A DNA stretch of 64,000 bases from Erysipelotrichaceae bacterium (GCA_015058955.1 SVBJ01000007.1:1-64000), one strand, 5' to 3'; positions 34,854-43,549 are shown, counted from the stretch's first letter. A program made the numbers and translations. Notes: generated from the letters alone by a model not told the origin.

Positions 34854-35573
34854 ATGGGGGACATTAGGAAGGAAGCCAGGATCAGTGTATTCAACAGATG
34901 GTGGTGGTTTTACGTCATTCTGACGGCTGCCGTGCTTTTGCTGGTTACCGTTTCAGGGAAAAATCTGAATGAAGATTCAAGGTACCGTCTGGTTCTGATA
35001 TTGAGCATCATTGAACTGGTGATCCTGCGCATTTACAAGTTTTCCCTTAAGAACATCCGTGCTGACTACAACTACTTCAATGAACTGCCATGTTATCTGT
35101 GCAATCAGGCAACCCTGTTATGCATCATCGCAGCTATTACCCGCAATGTCTCGATAATGGCCTACTGTGTTTCCATTGGAACGCGGGGTGCCATTCTGGC
35201 CTTTGTGATGCCTGACAGCTATAACCGCAATCAGCTGGTCTTCTCCCGGCAGGCCTACGGTTTCTATGGGTATCACGGTCTGTTAATAGTTACATGCTTA
35301 AGTTTCTATACCCTGAATCTTTATGTACCGGCTCTGAAGGACTGCATCTGGGCCGGGATATATACCATAGTGCTGGCGGTAATTGCCCACATCATCAACA
35401 TCATAATGGTAAAAACGGGACTGAATCCAAAGTCAAATTACGTGTTCACCATGTATCCGGACAACATCGTCATGCAGACGCTCTATGACCGTTTCCCGGT
35501 CAGACTGCTGTACATGCTGCCGATACCGGTGGTCTTTACGGTTTATGCCCGGTTATTGTTCCGGATATTGTGA
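34854..35573 (+). CDS. YwaF/TMEM164-like integral membrane protein
   Basis: A 239-residue membrane protein with about seven hydrophobic segments. The YFNELPCYLCNQATLL motif (about residues 67-82) and the spacing of helices recall the TIGR02206/YwaF family of unknown function. I choose the ATG at 34854, which follows AAAGGA with 10 bp spacing, over the upstream GTG at 34833. It is a single gene closed by a terminator. Confidence 0.65.
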   Translation: MGDIRKEARISVFNRWWWFYVILTAAVLLLVTVSGKNLNEDSRYRLVLILSIIELVILRIYKFSLKNIRADYNYFNELPCYLCNQATLLCIIAAITRNVSIMAYCVSIGTRGAILAFVMPDSYNRNQLVFSRQAYGFYGYHGLLIVTCLSFYTLNLYVPALKDCIWAGIYTIVLAVIAHIINIIMVKTGLNPKSNYVFTMYPDNIVMQTLYDRFPVRLLYMLPIPVVFTVYARLLFRIL

Positions 35574-35576
35574 GTC

Positions 35577-35599
35577 AAAAGGAGAATCCTCCTTTTTCT
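35577..35599 (+). terminator. Intrinsic terminator
   Basis: AAAAGGAG (35577-35584), loop AATC, CTCCTTTT (35589-35596), then TTCTTT. Confidence 0.8.
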
Positions 35600-35632
35600 T
35601 TGGCATTTTTTAGGAAAATCGCCTTAAGATTA

Positions 35633-35641
35633 TGAGATAAT
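35633..35641 (+). promoter_or_regulatory. Extended -10 promoter close to the start codon
   Basis: TGAGATAAT is an extended -10 (GATAAT at 35636-35641), and the ATG begins only seven bases later at 35649. The message should be leaderless or nearly so; AGAAGAG directly abuts the ATG and is too close to serve as a ribosome site. Confidence 0.45.
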
Positions 35642-35648
35642 AGAAGAG

Positions 35649-36341
35649 ATGAAACGCACTCTGACCAACAGACAGAAAAAGGCAATTTACATAGGCGGAA
35701 TAATTATTTTCGCCGTTTTGCTGGTGGTGTTGGGCTCTGTTATTGGAAAACCGTTACTGAAATATGTCAGTGATCCAAAGAAATTTGCCGAGTGGATCGA
35801 CGGATTCGGCATCTGGGGACGACTGATCTACATTCTGCTCTGTACTCTGCAGGTCATCATTGCCGTTATACCGGGTGAGCCTTTTGAAGTGGCAGGGGGT
35901 TATTCCTTCGGATTATGGGAGGGAACTCTGCTGTGTCTGACCGGTATTACGATTGGCTGCATGGTGATCTTCATGACGGTAAGATATTTCGGACAGGACA
36001 TGGTGGAAGTCTTCTTCAAGAAGGAAGACATTGAGAGGCTTAGCTTCCTTCACAACCCGCGTAAGCTTAATACCCTGGCTTTCTTTGTCTTCATGATCCC
36101 GGGAACTCCTAAGGATCTGCTAAGCTATTTCATGGGTCTGACCAGGATGAAGTTCACACACTGGATCGGGCTGACTTTCTTTGCCCGCATTCCTTCGGTA
36201 TTGTCTTCGACTTTCCGGGGTGCTGCCCTGGGTGAGGGTGATGTCAGGAAATCAGTTATCATTTTTGCCGTAACTGCTCTGGTAAGCACAGCAGGAATGC
36301 TGGGATATAACTATTATGTAAAAAAGAAGAATGGAGAATGA
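35649..36341 (+). CDS. TVP38/TMEM64 (VTT-domain) membrane protein
   Basis: A 230-residue membrane protein of the VTT/SNARE-associated (DedA-related) family, which in other organisms acts in lipid scrambling or membrane homeostasis. The core motif is GEPFEVAGGYSFGLWEGTLLCLTGITIGC (about residues 77-105) with the re-entrant loop, followed by FFVFMIPGTPKDLLSYFMGLTRM (about 139-161) which contains the family PGTPKD. The first and last membrane helices are also visible. It overlaps the downstream hydrolase by a few bases. Confidence 0.88.
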   Translation: MKRTLTNRQKKAIYIGGIIIFAVLLVVLGSVIGKPLLKYVSDPKKFAEWIDGFGIWGRLIYILLCTLQVIIAVIPGEPFEVAGGYSFGLWEGTLLCLTGITIGCMVIFMTVRYFGQDMVEVFFKKEDIERLSFLHNPRKLNTLAFFVFMIPGTPKDLLSYFMGLTRMKFTHWIGLTFFARIPSVLSSTFRGAALGEGDVRKSVIIFAVTALVSTAGMLGYNYYVKKKNGE

Positions 36342-36343
36342 AT

Positions 36344-37150
36344 ATGGAACCAATCTGTGAAACTGTAAGATCATACCGCAATACTCTGATACCTGTTACC
36401 AGAGTACCGGCTGACGGTGAAGCTGATGCCCTGGCAGTCTTTGTCCACGGCTTCAAGGCAGAAAGGACGGAAGGGGGACGTTTTCTTACCGTTGCATTGC
36501 AGCTGGCCAAGCATGGCTTTGACTCGATCATGATGGACCAGTGCGGCTGCGGGGAAAGCAGTGAACCTTTTGATCTGTACTGTCTGGACACCAGCATGGA
36601 TGATGTGGAAGCTTGCATCAGAACTGTTTTAAAGCCTTCTCACAAAAGATTGGTACTTGTTGGATACAGTATGGGCGGAAGAGTTGTTTCAGCTTATGCG
36701 GCCTTAAGAAAGCCTGTGGCTGATACTGTCGTACTGTGGACGGCAGCTACCCATCCGGTCGAGGAAATGAAGCTGTTTGGAACCGATGATAACGGCCAGC
36801 CTTTATATAATGAAGCAATGAAGAACGGTTATGCCGTATATCATAATCTGTTTGATGACACCTATATCCATCTGTCAAAGAAGTTCTATGACGGACTGGT
36901 TGTCTATGACGTAACAGAATATCTCAGGGAATATCAGGGCAATGTCCTGCTGTGTCATGGGGAAAAGGATGATACGGTCCTTCCGAAGTTCTCCATCAAT
37001 GCCTACAATTCCCTGACCACCGGAAAGGCCAAGGAACTGGTGATGATCTGGGATGCCAACCATGGGTTCGGCTTATGGGATGACAAGATGTATCAGAGTG
37101 ACATTCTGACTGGCAAGACCACCGAATTCATTCTCAAGAACAAAAACTAA
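36344..37150 (+). CDS. Alpha/beta hydrolase
   Basis: A 268-residue soluble hydrolase of the alpha/beta fold. The oxyanion motif is VFVHGFKAER (about residues 31-40), the nucleophile elbow is GYSMGG (about 107-112), the acid is in HGEKDDTV (about 208-215) and the catalytic His in DANHGFG (about 242-248). It resembles esterases and feruloyl-esterase-like enzymes without a signal peptide. Two in-frame ATGs overlap the VTT gene; the one at 36344 is 7 bases from GGAG and is favoured. Substrate unknown. Confidence 0.85.
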   Translation: MEPICETVRSYRNTLIPVTRVPADGEADALAVFVHGFKAERTEGGRFLTVALQLAKHGFDSIMMDQCGCGESSEPFDLYCLDTSMDDVEACIRTVLKPSHKRLVLVGYSMGGRVVSAYAALRKPVADTVVLWTAATHPVEEMKLFGTDDNGQPLYNEAMKNGYAVYHNLFDDTYIHLSKKFYDGLVVYDVTEYLREYQGNVLLCHGEKDDTVLPKFSINAYNSLTTGKAKELVMIWDANHGFGLWDDKMYQSDILTGKTTEFILKNKN

Positions 37151-37162
37151 AGGAGAAAGACC

Positions 37163-38083
37163 ATGGCTTTCAATTTCAAATACAGTTATGCGGAATTCCC
37201 TAAATGGACTGACAGGGCTGAGGGAATGGAAGTGATTGAAGGGGATTATGACTACCTCAGAGTCAACTGTCCCGATGCGGTTACTTACCGGAAAAAGAAC
37301 GGTAAAAGTCTGCACATCCGCTTTCTGTTTCCGGAAAACGCCGATGCCTTAAGATATCCTCTGATCATCCACGTCAAGGGCAGTGCCTGGATGGAGCAGA
37401 ATCTGATGGGCAACTTCGGTGACTATTATTCAATTGTCAGATCCGGCTTTGCGGTAGCCGTTATCGAATACCGTGATGCCTTTACGGCCAAGTTCCCTGC
37501 TCAGATCCTTGACCTCAAGACGGCAGCCCGCTACATCAGGCAGCATGCCCGGGAATATCCGATCGACATGAACAATGTTTACCTCGCCGGTGATTCCAGC
37601 GGCGGCCACACAGCTGTTCTGGGCTTTCTGACGTGGAATATGCCGGTACTTGACAATCAGGACGAGACAGAGGAATTGCCTGCCCTGAGAGGCTTTTTGG
37701 ACTTCTATGGGGTCACTGACATCAGGGATCTCAGTTCCCGTGAGACCGGAATGTCGCTTGAGGATAACCGGTATATCAGTACCCGGCTCTTTGAAAAGCC
37801 GGCTGATGAAAATCCGGAAGAATATGAGCGTTCCAGTGCTTTCACTTATATCAATCTGCGCGATACACTGGAACCGGTACTGATCGTTCACGGCAACAAG
37901 GACCGTCTGGTACCGCTGTCACACAGTGTTGACCTTTATAAAGCTCTTAAGGGCAGAAATGCTGAAGCTTATCTGGTAATGGTAAACAACGCTGATCACG
38001 GCCACAGTTTCTTCTGGAATGAGGCAGTCAAGAAGAGGGTCATAAGTTTCCTGAAACAGAATCTGCACGTAGAAAACAGGTAA
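37163..38083 (+). CDS. Alpha/beta hydrolase, BD-FAE/HSL-like esterase
   Basis: A 306-residue hydrolase with an HVKGSAWM oxyanion hole (about residues 74-81), nucleophile elbow GDSSGGH (about 145-151), acid in HGNKDRLVP (about 247-255), and catalytic His in NADHGHSFF (about 277-285). It looks like a cytoplasmic acylester hydrolase of the BD-FAE or hormone-sensitive-lipase type. Good AAAGGAGAAAGACC ribosome site. It follows the previous hydrolase by 12 bp and ends at a terminator, so three genes (VTT, hydrolase, hydrolase) form an operon. Substrate unknown. Confidence 0.88.
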   Translation: MAFNFKYSYAEFPKWTDRAEGMEVIEGDYDYLRVNCPDAVTYRKKNGKSLHIRFLFPENADALRYPLIIHVKGSAWMEQNLMGNFGDYYSIVRSGFAVAVIEYRDAFTAKFPAQILDLKTAARYIRQHAREYPIDMNNVYLAGDSSGGHTAVLGFLTWNMPVLDNQDETEELPALRGFLDFYGVTDIRDLSSRETGMSLEDNRYISTRLFEKPADENPEEYERSSAFTYINLRDTLEPVLIVHGNKDRLVPLSHSVDLYKALKGRNAEAYLVMVNNADHGHSFFWNEAVKKRVISFLKQNLHVENR

Positions 38084-38105
38084 AGCTCCCAAAGGAGCTT
38101 TTTTT
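38083..38105 (+). terminator. Intrinsic terminator
   Basis: AAGCTCC (38083-38089), loop CAAA, GGAGCTT (38094-38100) and seven T residues. Confidence 0.88.
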
Positions 38106-38143
38106 CTGATATTGCGGGCCTTTCATTCATTAAACCGGTAATA

Positions 38144-38159
38144 TTGTGTATAATGAAAT
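38144..38159 (+). promoter_or_regulatory. Promoter of the cell-wall-binding protein gene
   Basis: TATAAT (38149-38154) within TTGTGTATAATGAAAT, a 16-base stretch also found before the phosphofructokinase gene (56544-56559). The -35 region is weak. Confidence 0.5.
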
Positions 38160-38194
38160 AAACAGATATACAACAATTAATGGGAGGAATAAAA

Positions 38195-39463
38195 ATGAAA
38201 AGAGTAATGTCTTTGTTATTTTGCGTATTTATGATGCTGATGTGCGTAAGCCCTGTCAGCATCAGGGCAGAAGGAAAAACCAGCCCGCCGAAATCCGCTT
38301 GGTGGACCAAGTGCTGGGCGGAATGGGAACCGTCAGATGACAGTAATGTCACATACAGCATCACCATTTACCAGAACGGTGAGGCAGTGGAATGGGCTTC
38401 AACTATAGAAACTAAATATGATTGTCATGCAGCTTTGAATGACAGTGGCAACGGTGACAAAAATACTTACTACTTTACGGTCACTGCCACACGGCCAAAC
38501 AAGCGGGAAAGTGAAGCGGCAGTTTCACCGGAACAGCCTGGACAATCCATTTACAGAATTGCCGGTGATAACAGATATAAAACAGCCATGAGCATCGCTG
38601 ATGATGTGATAAATATCTATTATGGAGATCAGCCATCCGAAGTAATCATTCTGGCTTCCGGCAATAACTTCCCGGATGCTTTAAGCGGATCATTCCTGGC
38701 CATCAAGAATTATGCACCGATCCTGCTTATCAACCGGAATAATGCTGCAGATATAAGAAGCTATGTCAGACATCATCTGACTGATGACGGTAAGATCTAT
38801 GTTCTGGGCGGTCAGCGGGCTGTTGCGGATGAATGGGTCGGTTCACTGGCTTCAAAGTATAACGTTGTCAGACTGGCCGGTAACAACCGTTATGAAACCA
38901 ATATCAAGATTCTGGAAGAAGCGGGATTTGCCTGGGGCGGCAACGGTGCCATGCTGGTATGTACCGGCAAGGGCTATGCCGACTCCCTGTCAGCTTCACC
39001 AATTGCTTTGCCAATGTTACTGGTGGGAGATGAGCTGACTGACCGGCAGATAGCTTACCTGAAGGAAAGACAGGGGTCAGAGTTCCACATCATTGGCGGT
39101 GAAGGAGCCGTCAGTGAGAAAGTCGCAAAACAGCTGGAAAAGTACGGCAGCATGATCGGTAGATTAAAGGGGGAAAACCGCTATGCCACCTCAAGAAAGA
39201 TAGCTGAATATTATTTCCCTGAACCGTATTTTGCCTTCCTGGCTACCGGAACAAATTATCCTGACGGATTATGCGGCGGACCGCTGGCAAGCATAGTAAC
39301 GGCACCGATCCTGCTGGTACAGAATGATAACGTTACAGCCAATACCTTGATTTCTGATTTCATATATGATCGGAATGTTTTTGACGGCATCGTCCTGGGT
39401 GGGGAGAATGCCGTAAGTGAGTCTACGGTTGCCAGAGCATTCAGCTTTGATATCTACTGGTAA
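38195..39463 (+). CDS. Secreted protein with three cell-wall-binding repeats (CWB2)
   Basis: A 422-residue exported protein with signal peptide (about residues 1-25, ending near IRAEG). Residues about 35-105 look like a small Fn3-like beta domain. Three CWB2 (PF04122) repeats follow, each opening R.(A/K)G.(N/E)NRY.T (about 120, 228 and 325) and each containing an ASG.NFPDALSGSFLA-like block. CWB2 repeats bind anionic polymers of the cell wall. No catalytic domain is seen. The ATG at 38195 is chosen because the ATG at 38180 lies in front of the GGGAGG site. Confidence 0.88.
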   Translation: MKRVMSLLFCVFMMLMCVSPVSIRAEGKTSPPKSAWWTKCWAEWEPSDDSNVTYSITIYQNGEAVEWASTIETKYDCHAALNDSGNGDKNTYYFTVTATRPNKRESEAAVSPEQPGQSIYRIAGDNRYKTAMSIADDVINIYYGDQPSEVIILASGNNFPDALSGSFLAIKNYAPILLINRNNAADIRSYVRHHLTDDGKIYVLGGQRAVADEWVGSLASKYNVVRLAGNNRYETNIKILEEAGFAWGGNGAMLVCTGKGYADSLSASPIALPMLLVGDELTDRQIAYLKERQGSEFHIIGGEGAVSEKVAKQLEKYGSMIGRLKGENRYATSRKIAEYYFPEPYFAFLATGTNYPDGLCGGPLASIVTAPILLVQNDNVTANTLISDFIYDRNVFDGIVLGGENAVSESTVARAFSFDIYW

Positions 39464-39483
39464 AAACGCTTAAAGAGCACAAT

Positions 39484-39515
39484 AAAAGGGTGGTTTCCTG
39501 AGAAATCACCCTTTT
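39484..39515. terminator. Bidirectional intrinsic terminator
   Basis: AAAAGGGTGGTTTC, loop CTGA, GAAATCACCCTTTT with one mismatch, between the CWB2 gene and the convergent P-type ATPase gene. Confidence 0.85.
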
Positions 39516-39523
39516 AGCTTGCA

Positions 39524-42220
39524 TTAATTATTCTTCTTTTCGATCCGTCTGAAGATCCGCTTGAAGATCTCGAGTACCGGAATTACGGAGAAGGCGAGGC
39601 CGAAGGCTATCGCAAACTCCTTGAATGATACAGCTGTGAAGCTGAACAGATCTCTGAAGAACGGAATGTAAATGACGCCTACCGTTAACAGGATGGTCAG
39701 AGCCAAAGCTCCCAACAGCCACCAGTTAACATGCTTCATCGTAAACAGATTGCCTCTCTGAGTTCTCATGCTTACGGCATGGAACATTTCCACGAAGTTA
39801 CATGTCAGGAAGGCCATTGTCATGCCATGGGCTGAACCTTCAGCAGTCAGTCTGGCAAAATCAATTTTACCAAATTCAATGAGATCACCAATGAAGAAAC
39901 TTCCAATGACCAGGCAGGCCATGAAGATACCCTGTAAGATCATGTCCACACCGGCACCGTGTGCGAATACTGATTCATCTGAACTTCTTGGCTTACGCAG
40001 CATCAGTCCTTCTTCAGCCTTTTCCATTCCCAGGGCTAAACCCGGAGCACTGTCGGTTACCATGTTGACCCACAGCAGGTGAGCAGGGGTCAGGATCTCA
40101 AATCCCATGGCGCTGGCTGCAAAGACAGTCAGTACTTCAGACATGTTGGTAGACAGCTGGAACTGTAATACCTTACGGACGTTGTCGTAGATCTTACGGC
40201 CTTCTTCAACGGCGTTGACGATGGTTGCAAAGTTGTCGTCGGCCAGTACCATGTCGCTGACGCCCTTGGTGACGTCAGTACCGGTAATGCCCATGCCCAT
40301 GCCGATGTCGGCAGCCTTGATGCTTGGAGCATCGTTGACACCGTCACCGGTCATGGCTACGACATAGCCCATGCTCTTGAAAGCCTTGACGATTCTGGTC
40401 TTGTGTTCAGGCTGAACTCTGGCCCAGACGGAAATTTTCTTAACTGTTTCAACAAGTTCCTGGTCACTCATTGTTTCCATTTCAGCACCGACCTTGGCCT
40501 GGGAAGCATCAGTGATGATGCCCAGATCCTTACCGATGGCTACGGCAGTATCGATGTGGTCACCTGTGATCATGACAGGTCTGATACCGGCGGACCTGCA
40601 TTCCTTAATGGCATTGTAGACTTCCGGACGGCAAGGGTCGATCATGCCGACGAAGCCGATATAAGTCAGATCGTTTTCCAGAACTTCTGCGTCGAAGCTT
40701 TCCGGCAGCTTATCGTATTCTCTGTAGGCACAGCTCAATACTCTTAAGGCACGGTCAGCATACAGCTTGACGTTGCGGAGAATTTCCTTTTTGATTTCAG
40801 CCGTCATCGGGACGACTTCATGCTTTTCATTTAAGTACTTTGTGCAGTGTTCCAGCAGCATTTCGCTGGCACCCTTGGTGTACTGGATAAAGCCTTTATC
40901 AAGCTGGTGAACAGTTGACATCATCTTACGCATGGAGTCAAACGGTGCTTCACCGACTCTAGGCTGCTGCTTTACTAATTCATAGCGCGGCAGGTTGTTT
41001 TTGAAAGCGTAATTGACAAGTGCGGCTTCAGTAGGTTCACCGGTAGATTCGGTTTCACCTTCTTCAATGTAGGCATCGCTGCATAAGGCCATGCCTGTTG
41101 CCAGCAGATCTTTGTCAGAAGTGTATTCATCAACGACAGTCATCTTGTTCTGAGTCAGAGTACCGGTCTTATCGGAACAGATTATCTGGGTACAGCCCAG
41201 TGTTTCAACAGCGGTAAGCTTTCTGATCAGAGCATTTCTCTTGGCCATGGCAGTAACGCCAATGGAAAGAATGATGGTGACTACAGCCGGAAGACCTTCA
41301 GGAATGGCAGCTACCGCCAGGGCAACAGCCATGATAAATGTTTCCAGAATGACACCGAGAATGTCCTGATGATTGCCGGAGATCAGAGCTCTGATGACAC
41401 CGAAGGCAAAGACGAATACACAGATGCCGACTACCAGTTTGGTTAATACGGCAGATAATTCAGCCATCTTCTTCTGAAGAGGGGTCTTCTCATCTTCTGT
41501 TTCATTCAGGGCATTGGCGATCTTGCCCATTTCAGTATCCATGCCGGTAGCTACAACCACAGCAGCACCACGTCCGTAAACGATGGTTGAACCGCTGTAG
41601 AGCATGTTGGTTCTGTCACCTAATGGAATGTCCAGTGAGTTTTCCTTCAGCATCAGGATATCCATGATCTTGTTGACAGGAACGCTTTCACCGGTCAGGG
41701 CTGCTTCTTCAACCTTCAGGGAATGGTTATCGATGATACGGCAGTCAGCCGGAACAGCATCTCCTGCTTCCAGGACTACGACGTCGCCGACGACCATGTC
41801 TTCGGATTTCAGAACGACCTGGGCACCGTCACGGAGAACCTTGCTGGTGGCAGCGGTCATTTCCTTGAGGGCGTCGATGGCCTGTTCAGCCTTGCTTTCC
41901 TGTAAGATGCCTAACAGAGTATTTACTGTTACGACAAACAGAATGATGAACAGGTCAGCATATGATTCATTGGCTCCCTGAGCAACGTTCTGATAAACGG
42001 TGGTAATCGCTGATAAACCGGCAGCAGCCAGCAGCATCAGGATCATCGGGTCTTTCAGGGAATCCACGAATTTCTGAATAAATGTTTTCTTAGGCGGTTC
42101 GGCAAGCTTGTTCTTGCCGTTGGCAGCCAGTCTGTTTTCCGCCTCTTGGCTGCTGAGACCTTCAGGAGAGGATTTGACTTCCTGCAGTGTCTCTTCAATT
42201 GACTTAAGATAATAATTCAT
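39524..42220 (-). CDS. Calcium/manganese-transporting P-type ATPase (type IIA)
   Basis: An 898-residue P2A ATPase. An N-terminal cation-ATPase domain is followed by the actuator TGES (TGESVP), the M4 site AAIPEGLPAVVTIIL, the phosphorylation site ICSDKTGTLTQNKMT, the nucleotide-binding region with KGASE, MTGDGVNDAPSIKAADIG, and the M6 site NMVTDSAPGLALG. The NxxxD in M6 and the Glu in M4 fit a SERCA-type Ca site; such pumps in Bacillota can move Ca or Mn out of the cell. The ATG at 42220 is used because it has GGAGGTTCT ahead, whereas the frame extends 48 codons upstream into the riboswitch. A manganese riboswitch controls it, suggesting Mn export. Confidence 0.92.
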   Translation of the reverse strand: MNYYLKSIEETLQEVKSSPEGLSSQEAENRLAANGKNKLAEPPKKTFIQKFVDSLKDPMILMLLAAAGLSAITTVYQNVAQGANESYADLFIILFVVTVNTLLGILQESKAEQAIDALKEMTAATSKVLRDGAQVVLKSEDMVVGDVVVLEAGDAVPADCRIIDNHSLKVEEAALTGESVPVNKIMDILMLKENSLDIPLGDRTNMLYSGSTIVYGRGAAVVVATGMDTEMGKIANALNETEDEKTPLQKKMAELSAVLTKLVVGICVFVFAFGVIRALISGNHQDILGVILETFIMAVALAVAAIPEGLPAVVTIILSIGVTAMAKRNALIRKLTAVETLGCTQIICSDKTGTLTQNKMTVVDEYTSDKDLLATGMALCSDAYIEEGETESTGEPTEAALVNYAFKNNLPRYELVKQQPRVGEAPFDSMRKMMSTVHQLDKGFIQYTKGASEMLLEHCTKYLNEKHEVVPMTAEIKKEILRNVKLYADRALRVLSCAYREYDKLPESFDAEVLENDLTYIGFVGMIDPCRPEVYNAIKECRSAGIRPVMITGDHIDTAVAIGKDLGIITDASQAKVGAEMETMSDQELVETVKKISVWARVQPEHKTRIVKAFKSMGYVVAMTGDGVNDAPSIKAADIGMGMGITGTDVTKGVSDMVLADDNFATIVNAVEEGRKIYDNVRKVLQFQLSTNMSEVLTVFAASAMGFEILTPAHLLWVNMVTDSAPGLALGMEKAEEGLMLRKPRSSDESVFAHGAGVDMILQGIFMACLVIGSFFIGDLIEFGKIDFARLTAEGSAHGMTMAFLTCNFVEMFHAVSMRTQRGNLFTMKHVNWWLLGALALTILLTVGVIYIPFFRDLFSFTAVSFKEFAIAFGLAFSVIPVLEIFKRIFRRIEKKNN

Positions 42221-42239
42221 AGAACCTCCAACTGGGATT

Positions 42240-42395
42240 AAAAAATCCCTTTCACAATCTCTGTGCAGGGAACTTTTCATTTCACACGCACAGCTAAACA
42301 AACTGTGCTGAGTCTCGTCTATTAAGATATGCCAGGTTATTAACCAGTGCTGTTGACATATCACACCAGGAAGCGTAAACTACTCCCTCAGCCGC
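42240..42395 (-). promoter_or_regulatory. yybP-ykoY manganese riboswitch with terminator
   Basis: On the reverse strand the leader holds GCTGAGGGAGTAG and, at the other end of the aptamer, CGAGACTCAGC. The outer stem is GCTGAG (42392-42387) with CTCAGC (42312-42307), and the GGGAGTA and GAGAC elements fit the yybP-ykoY class. A hairpin AGCACAG/CTGTGC follows, then a terminator, TCCCT (42271-42267) pairing with AGGGA (42250-42246) and a U-run at 42245-42240. Metal binding is expected to prevent termination and let the pump gene be read, as for Mn export genes in other Bacillota. Confidence 0.8.
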
Positions 42396-42400
42396 GATTT

Positions 42401-42429
42401 ATATTATCATAAGAATTATCTTTTTGCAA
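42401..42429 (-). promoter_or_regulatory. Promoter of the Mn/Ca ATPase gene
   Basis: On the reverse strand TTGCAA (42424-42429), 17-bp spacer, TAATAT (42401-42406), with a start site near 42394 where the riboswitch begins. Confidence 0.6.
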
Positions 42430-42434
42430 TAATT

Positions 42435-42462
42435 TTCACATAAATATAAAAAGCACTATAAT
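42435..42462 (+). promoter_or_regulatory. Promoter of the ogt/t6A operon
   Basis: TTCACA (42435-42440), 16-bp spacer, TATAAT (42457-42462). The predicted leader of about 135 nt contains CTGTCAG and CTGACAG (about 42507-42539) as an inverted repeat. Confidence 0.55.
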
Positions 42463-42605
42463 ATACATATATAAATATTCTGTTATTGAAAATCTGAGAG
42501 TAACTGTCAGGTTTGGATAATTACGTATTTTTCTGACAGGATCGATGTAAAATCTGTCTGAAAAGAAGTGAAAGGAACGCTGAACAGGCGGGTGAGTGTG
42601 GAAGC

Positions 42606-43082
42606 ATGACATATACCGGATATTATGAAAGCCCGGTAGGAATACTGGAAATAACTGCTGATGATGAGGCCCTGACCGGATTATCCCTTACGGAAGAAAA
42701 GGGGGATTCCAGGGAGAATGAGATAATAAGAAAAACTGTCAGTCAGCTGAAGGAATACTTCTCGGGAAAAAGAGAATCCTTTGAGCTGCCGCTTAAGTTT
42801 ACTACCACGGCTTTCCGTAAAAGAGTGTATGAGGCGCTGATGACGGTGCCGTACGGTTCAACTGTCAGCTACAAGGATCTTACCATCATGGCCGGCAACC
42901 GCCGTGGGTATCAGGCAACCGGTCAGGCCATGCACTTCAATCCGATAATGATCGTGGTGCCATGTCACCGCGTCATCAACAATGACGGATCAATAGGAGG
43001 CTATGGATCTCACATTGAGGTAAAAAAATATCTTTTAAGGATGGAAGGCGGCTGGAAGATGGACTATAATAAGCAGGTATGA
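42606..43082 (+). CDS. ogt: Methylated-DNA--protein-cysteine methyltransferase
   Basis: A 158-residue O6-alkylguanine-DNA alkyltransferase, a suicide repair enzyme that takes the alkyl group onto a Cys. The PCHRV motif (about residues 118-122) contains the acceptor Cys, followed by GSIGGYG, and the helix-turn-helix RKRVYEALMTVPYGSTVSYKDLTIMAG (about 75-101) holds the arginine-finger helix. The ribosome site (GGAAG) is weak. It overlaps tsaE by 4 bases. Confidence 0.93.
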   Translation: MTYTGYYESPVGILEITADDEALTGLSLTEEKGDSRENEIIRKTVSQLKEYFSGKRESFELPLKFTTTAFRKRVYEALMTVPYGSTVSYKDLTIMAGNRRGYQATGQAMHFNPIMIVVPCHRVINNDGSIGGYGSHIEVKKYLLRMEGGWKMDYNKQV

Positions 43083-43549
43083 AAATGAAGGAATGGAAAG
43101 TTGTTACTGATTCACCGCAGAAAACAAAGGCTCTGGCTGAAATGATCGGCAGAGCTGTTTCGGCAGGCACACTGATAACCTTAAGCGGTGATCTGGGAGC
43201 CGGCAAGACGACCTTTACTCAGGGCCTGGCCAAAGGACTGGACATTGAGAGAAAGGTCACTTCACCGACCTTTACGATCATGAAGGAATATAAGGGCAGA
43301 CTGCCGCTTTATCACATTGATGCCTACCGTCTGGAAAACATCACCCAGGATCTGGGGTTTGAAGACTACATTGACGGTGATGGGGTCTGTGTCATTGAAT
43401 GGGCCAACTTCATCGAATATGTTCTGCCTGAACAGCTGCTTAACATTGAATTCACTATTAATGACGATGACAGCCGTACCCTGACACTGCAGGGATATGG
43501 CGAGAAATATGAGGAGGTAATCAGTAAGATATGTACACAGTGGGAATAG
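43079..43549 (+). CDS. tsaE: tRNA t6A-modification ATPase TsaE
   Basis: A 156-residue P-loop ATPase needed with TsaB and TsaD to make N6-threonylcarbamoyl-adenosine at position 37 of ANN-decoding tRNAs. Walker A GDLGAGKTTF (about residues 39-48), TSPTFTIMKEY (switch region, about 62-72), and the Walker B-like IDAYRL (about 80) plus VIEWA (about 104) are conserved. It overlaps tsaB by 19 bases, and tsaB's AGGAGG ribosome site lies inside it. Confidence 0.95.
   Translation: MKMKEWKVVTDSPQKTKALAEMIGRAVSAGTLITLSGDLGAGKTTFTQGLAKGLDIERKVTSPTFTIMKEYKGRLPLYHIDAYRLENITQDLGFEDYIDGDGVCVIEWANFIEYVLPEQLLNIEFTINDDDSRTLTLQGYGEKYEEVISKICTQWE

Noticed and set aside
39524-42364. The P-type ATPase reading frame extended upstream to 42364
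   Set aside because: The extra 48 codons lie in the manganese riboswitch and terminator, while ATG 42220 has a GGAGG ribosome site.
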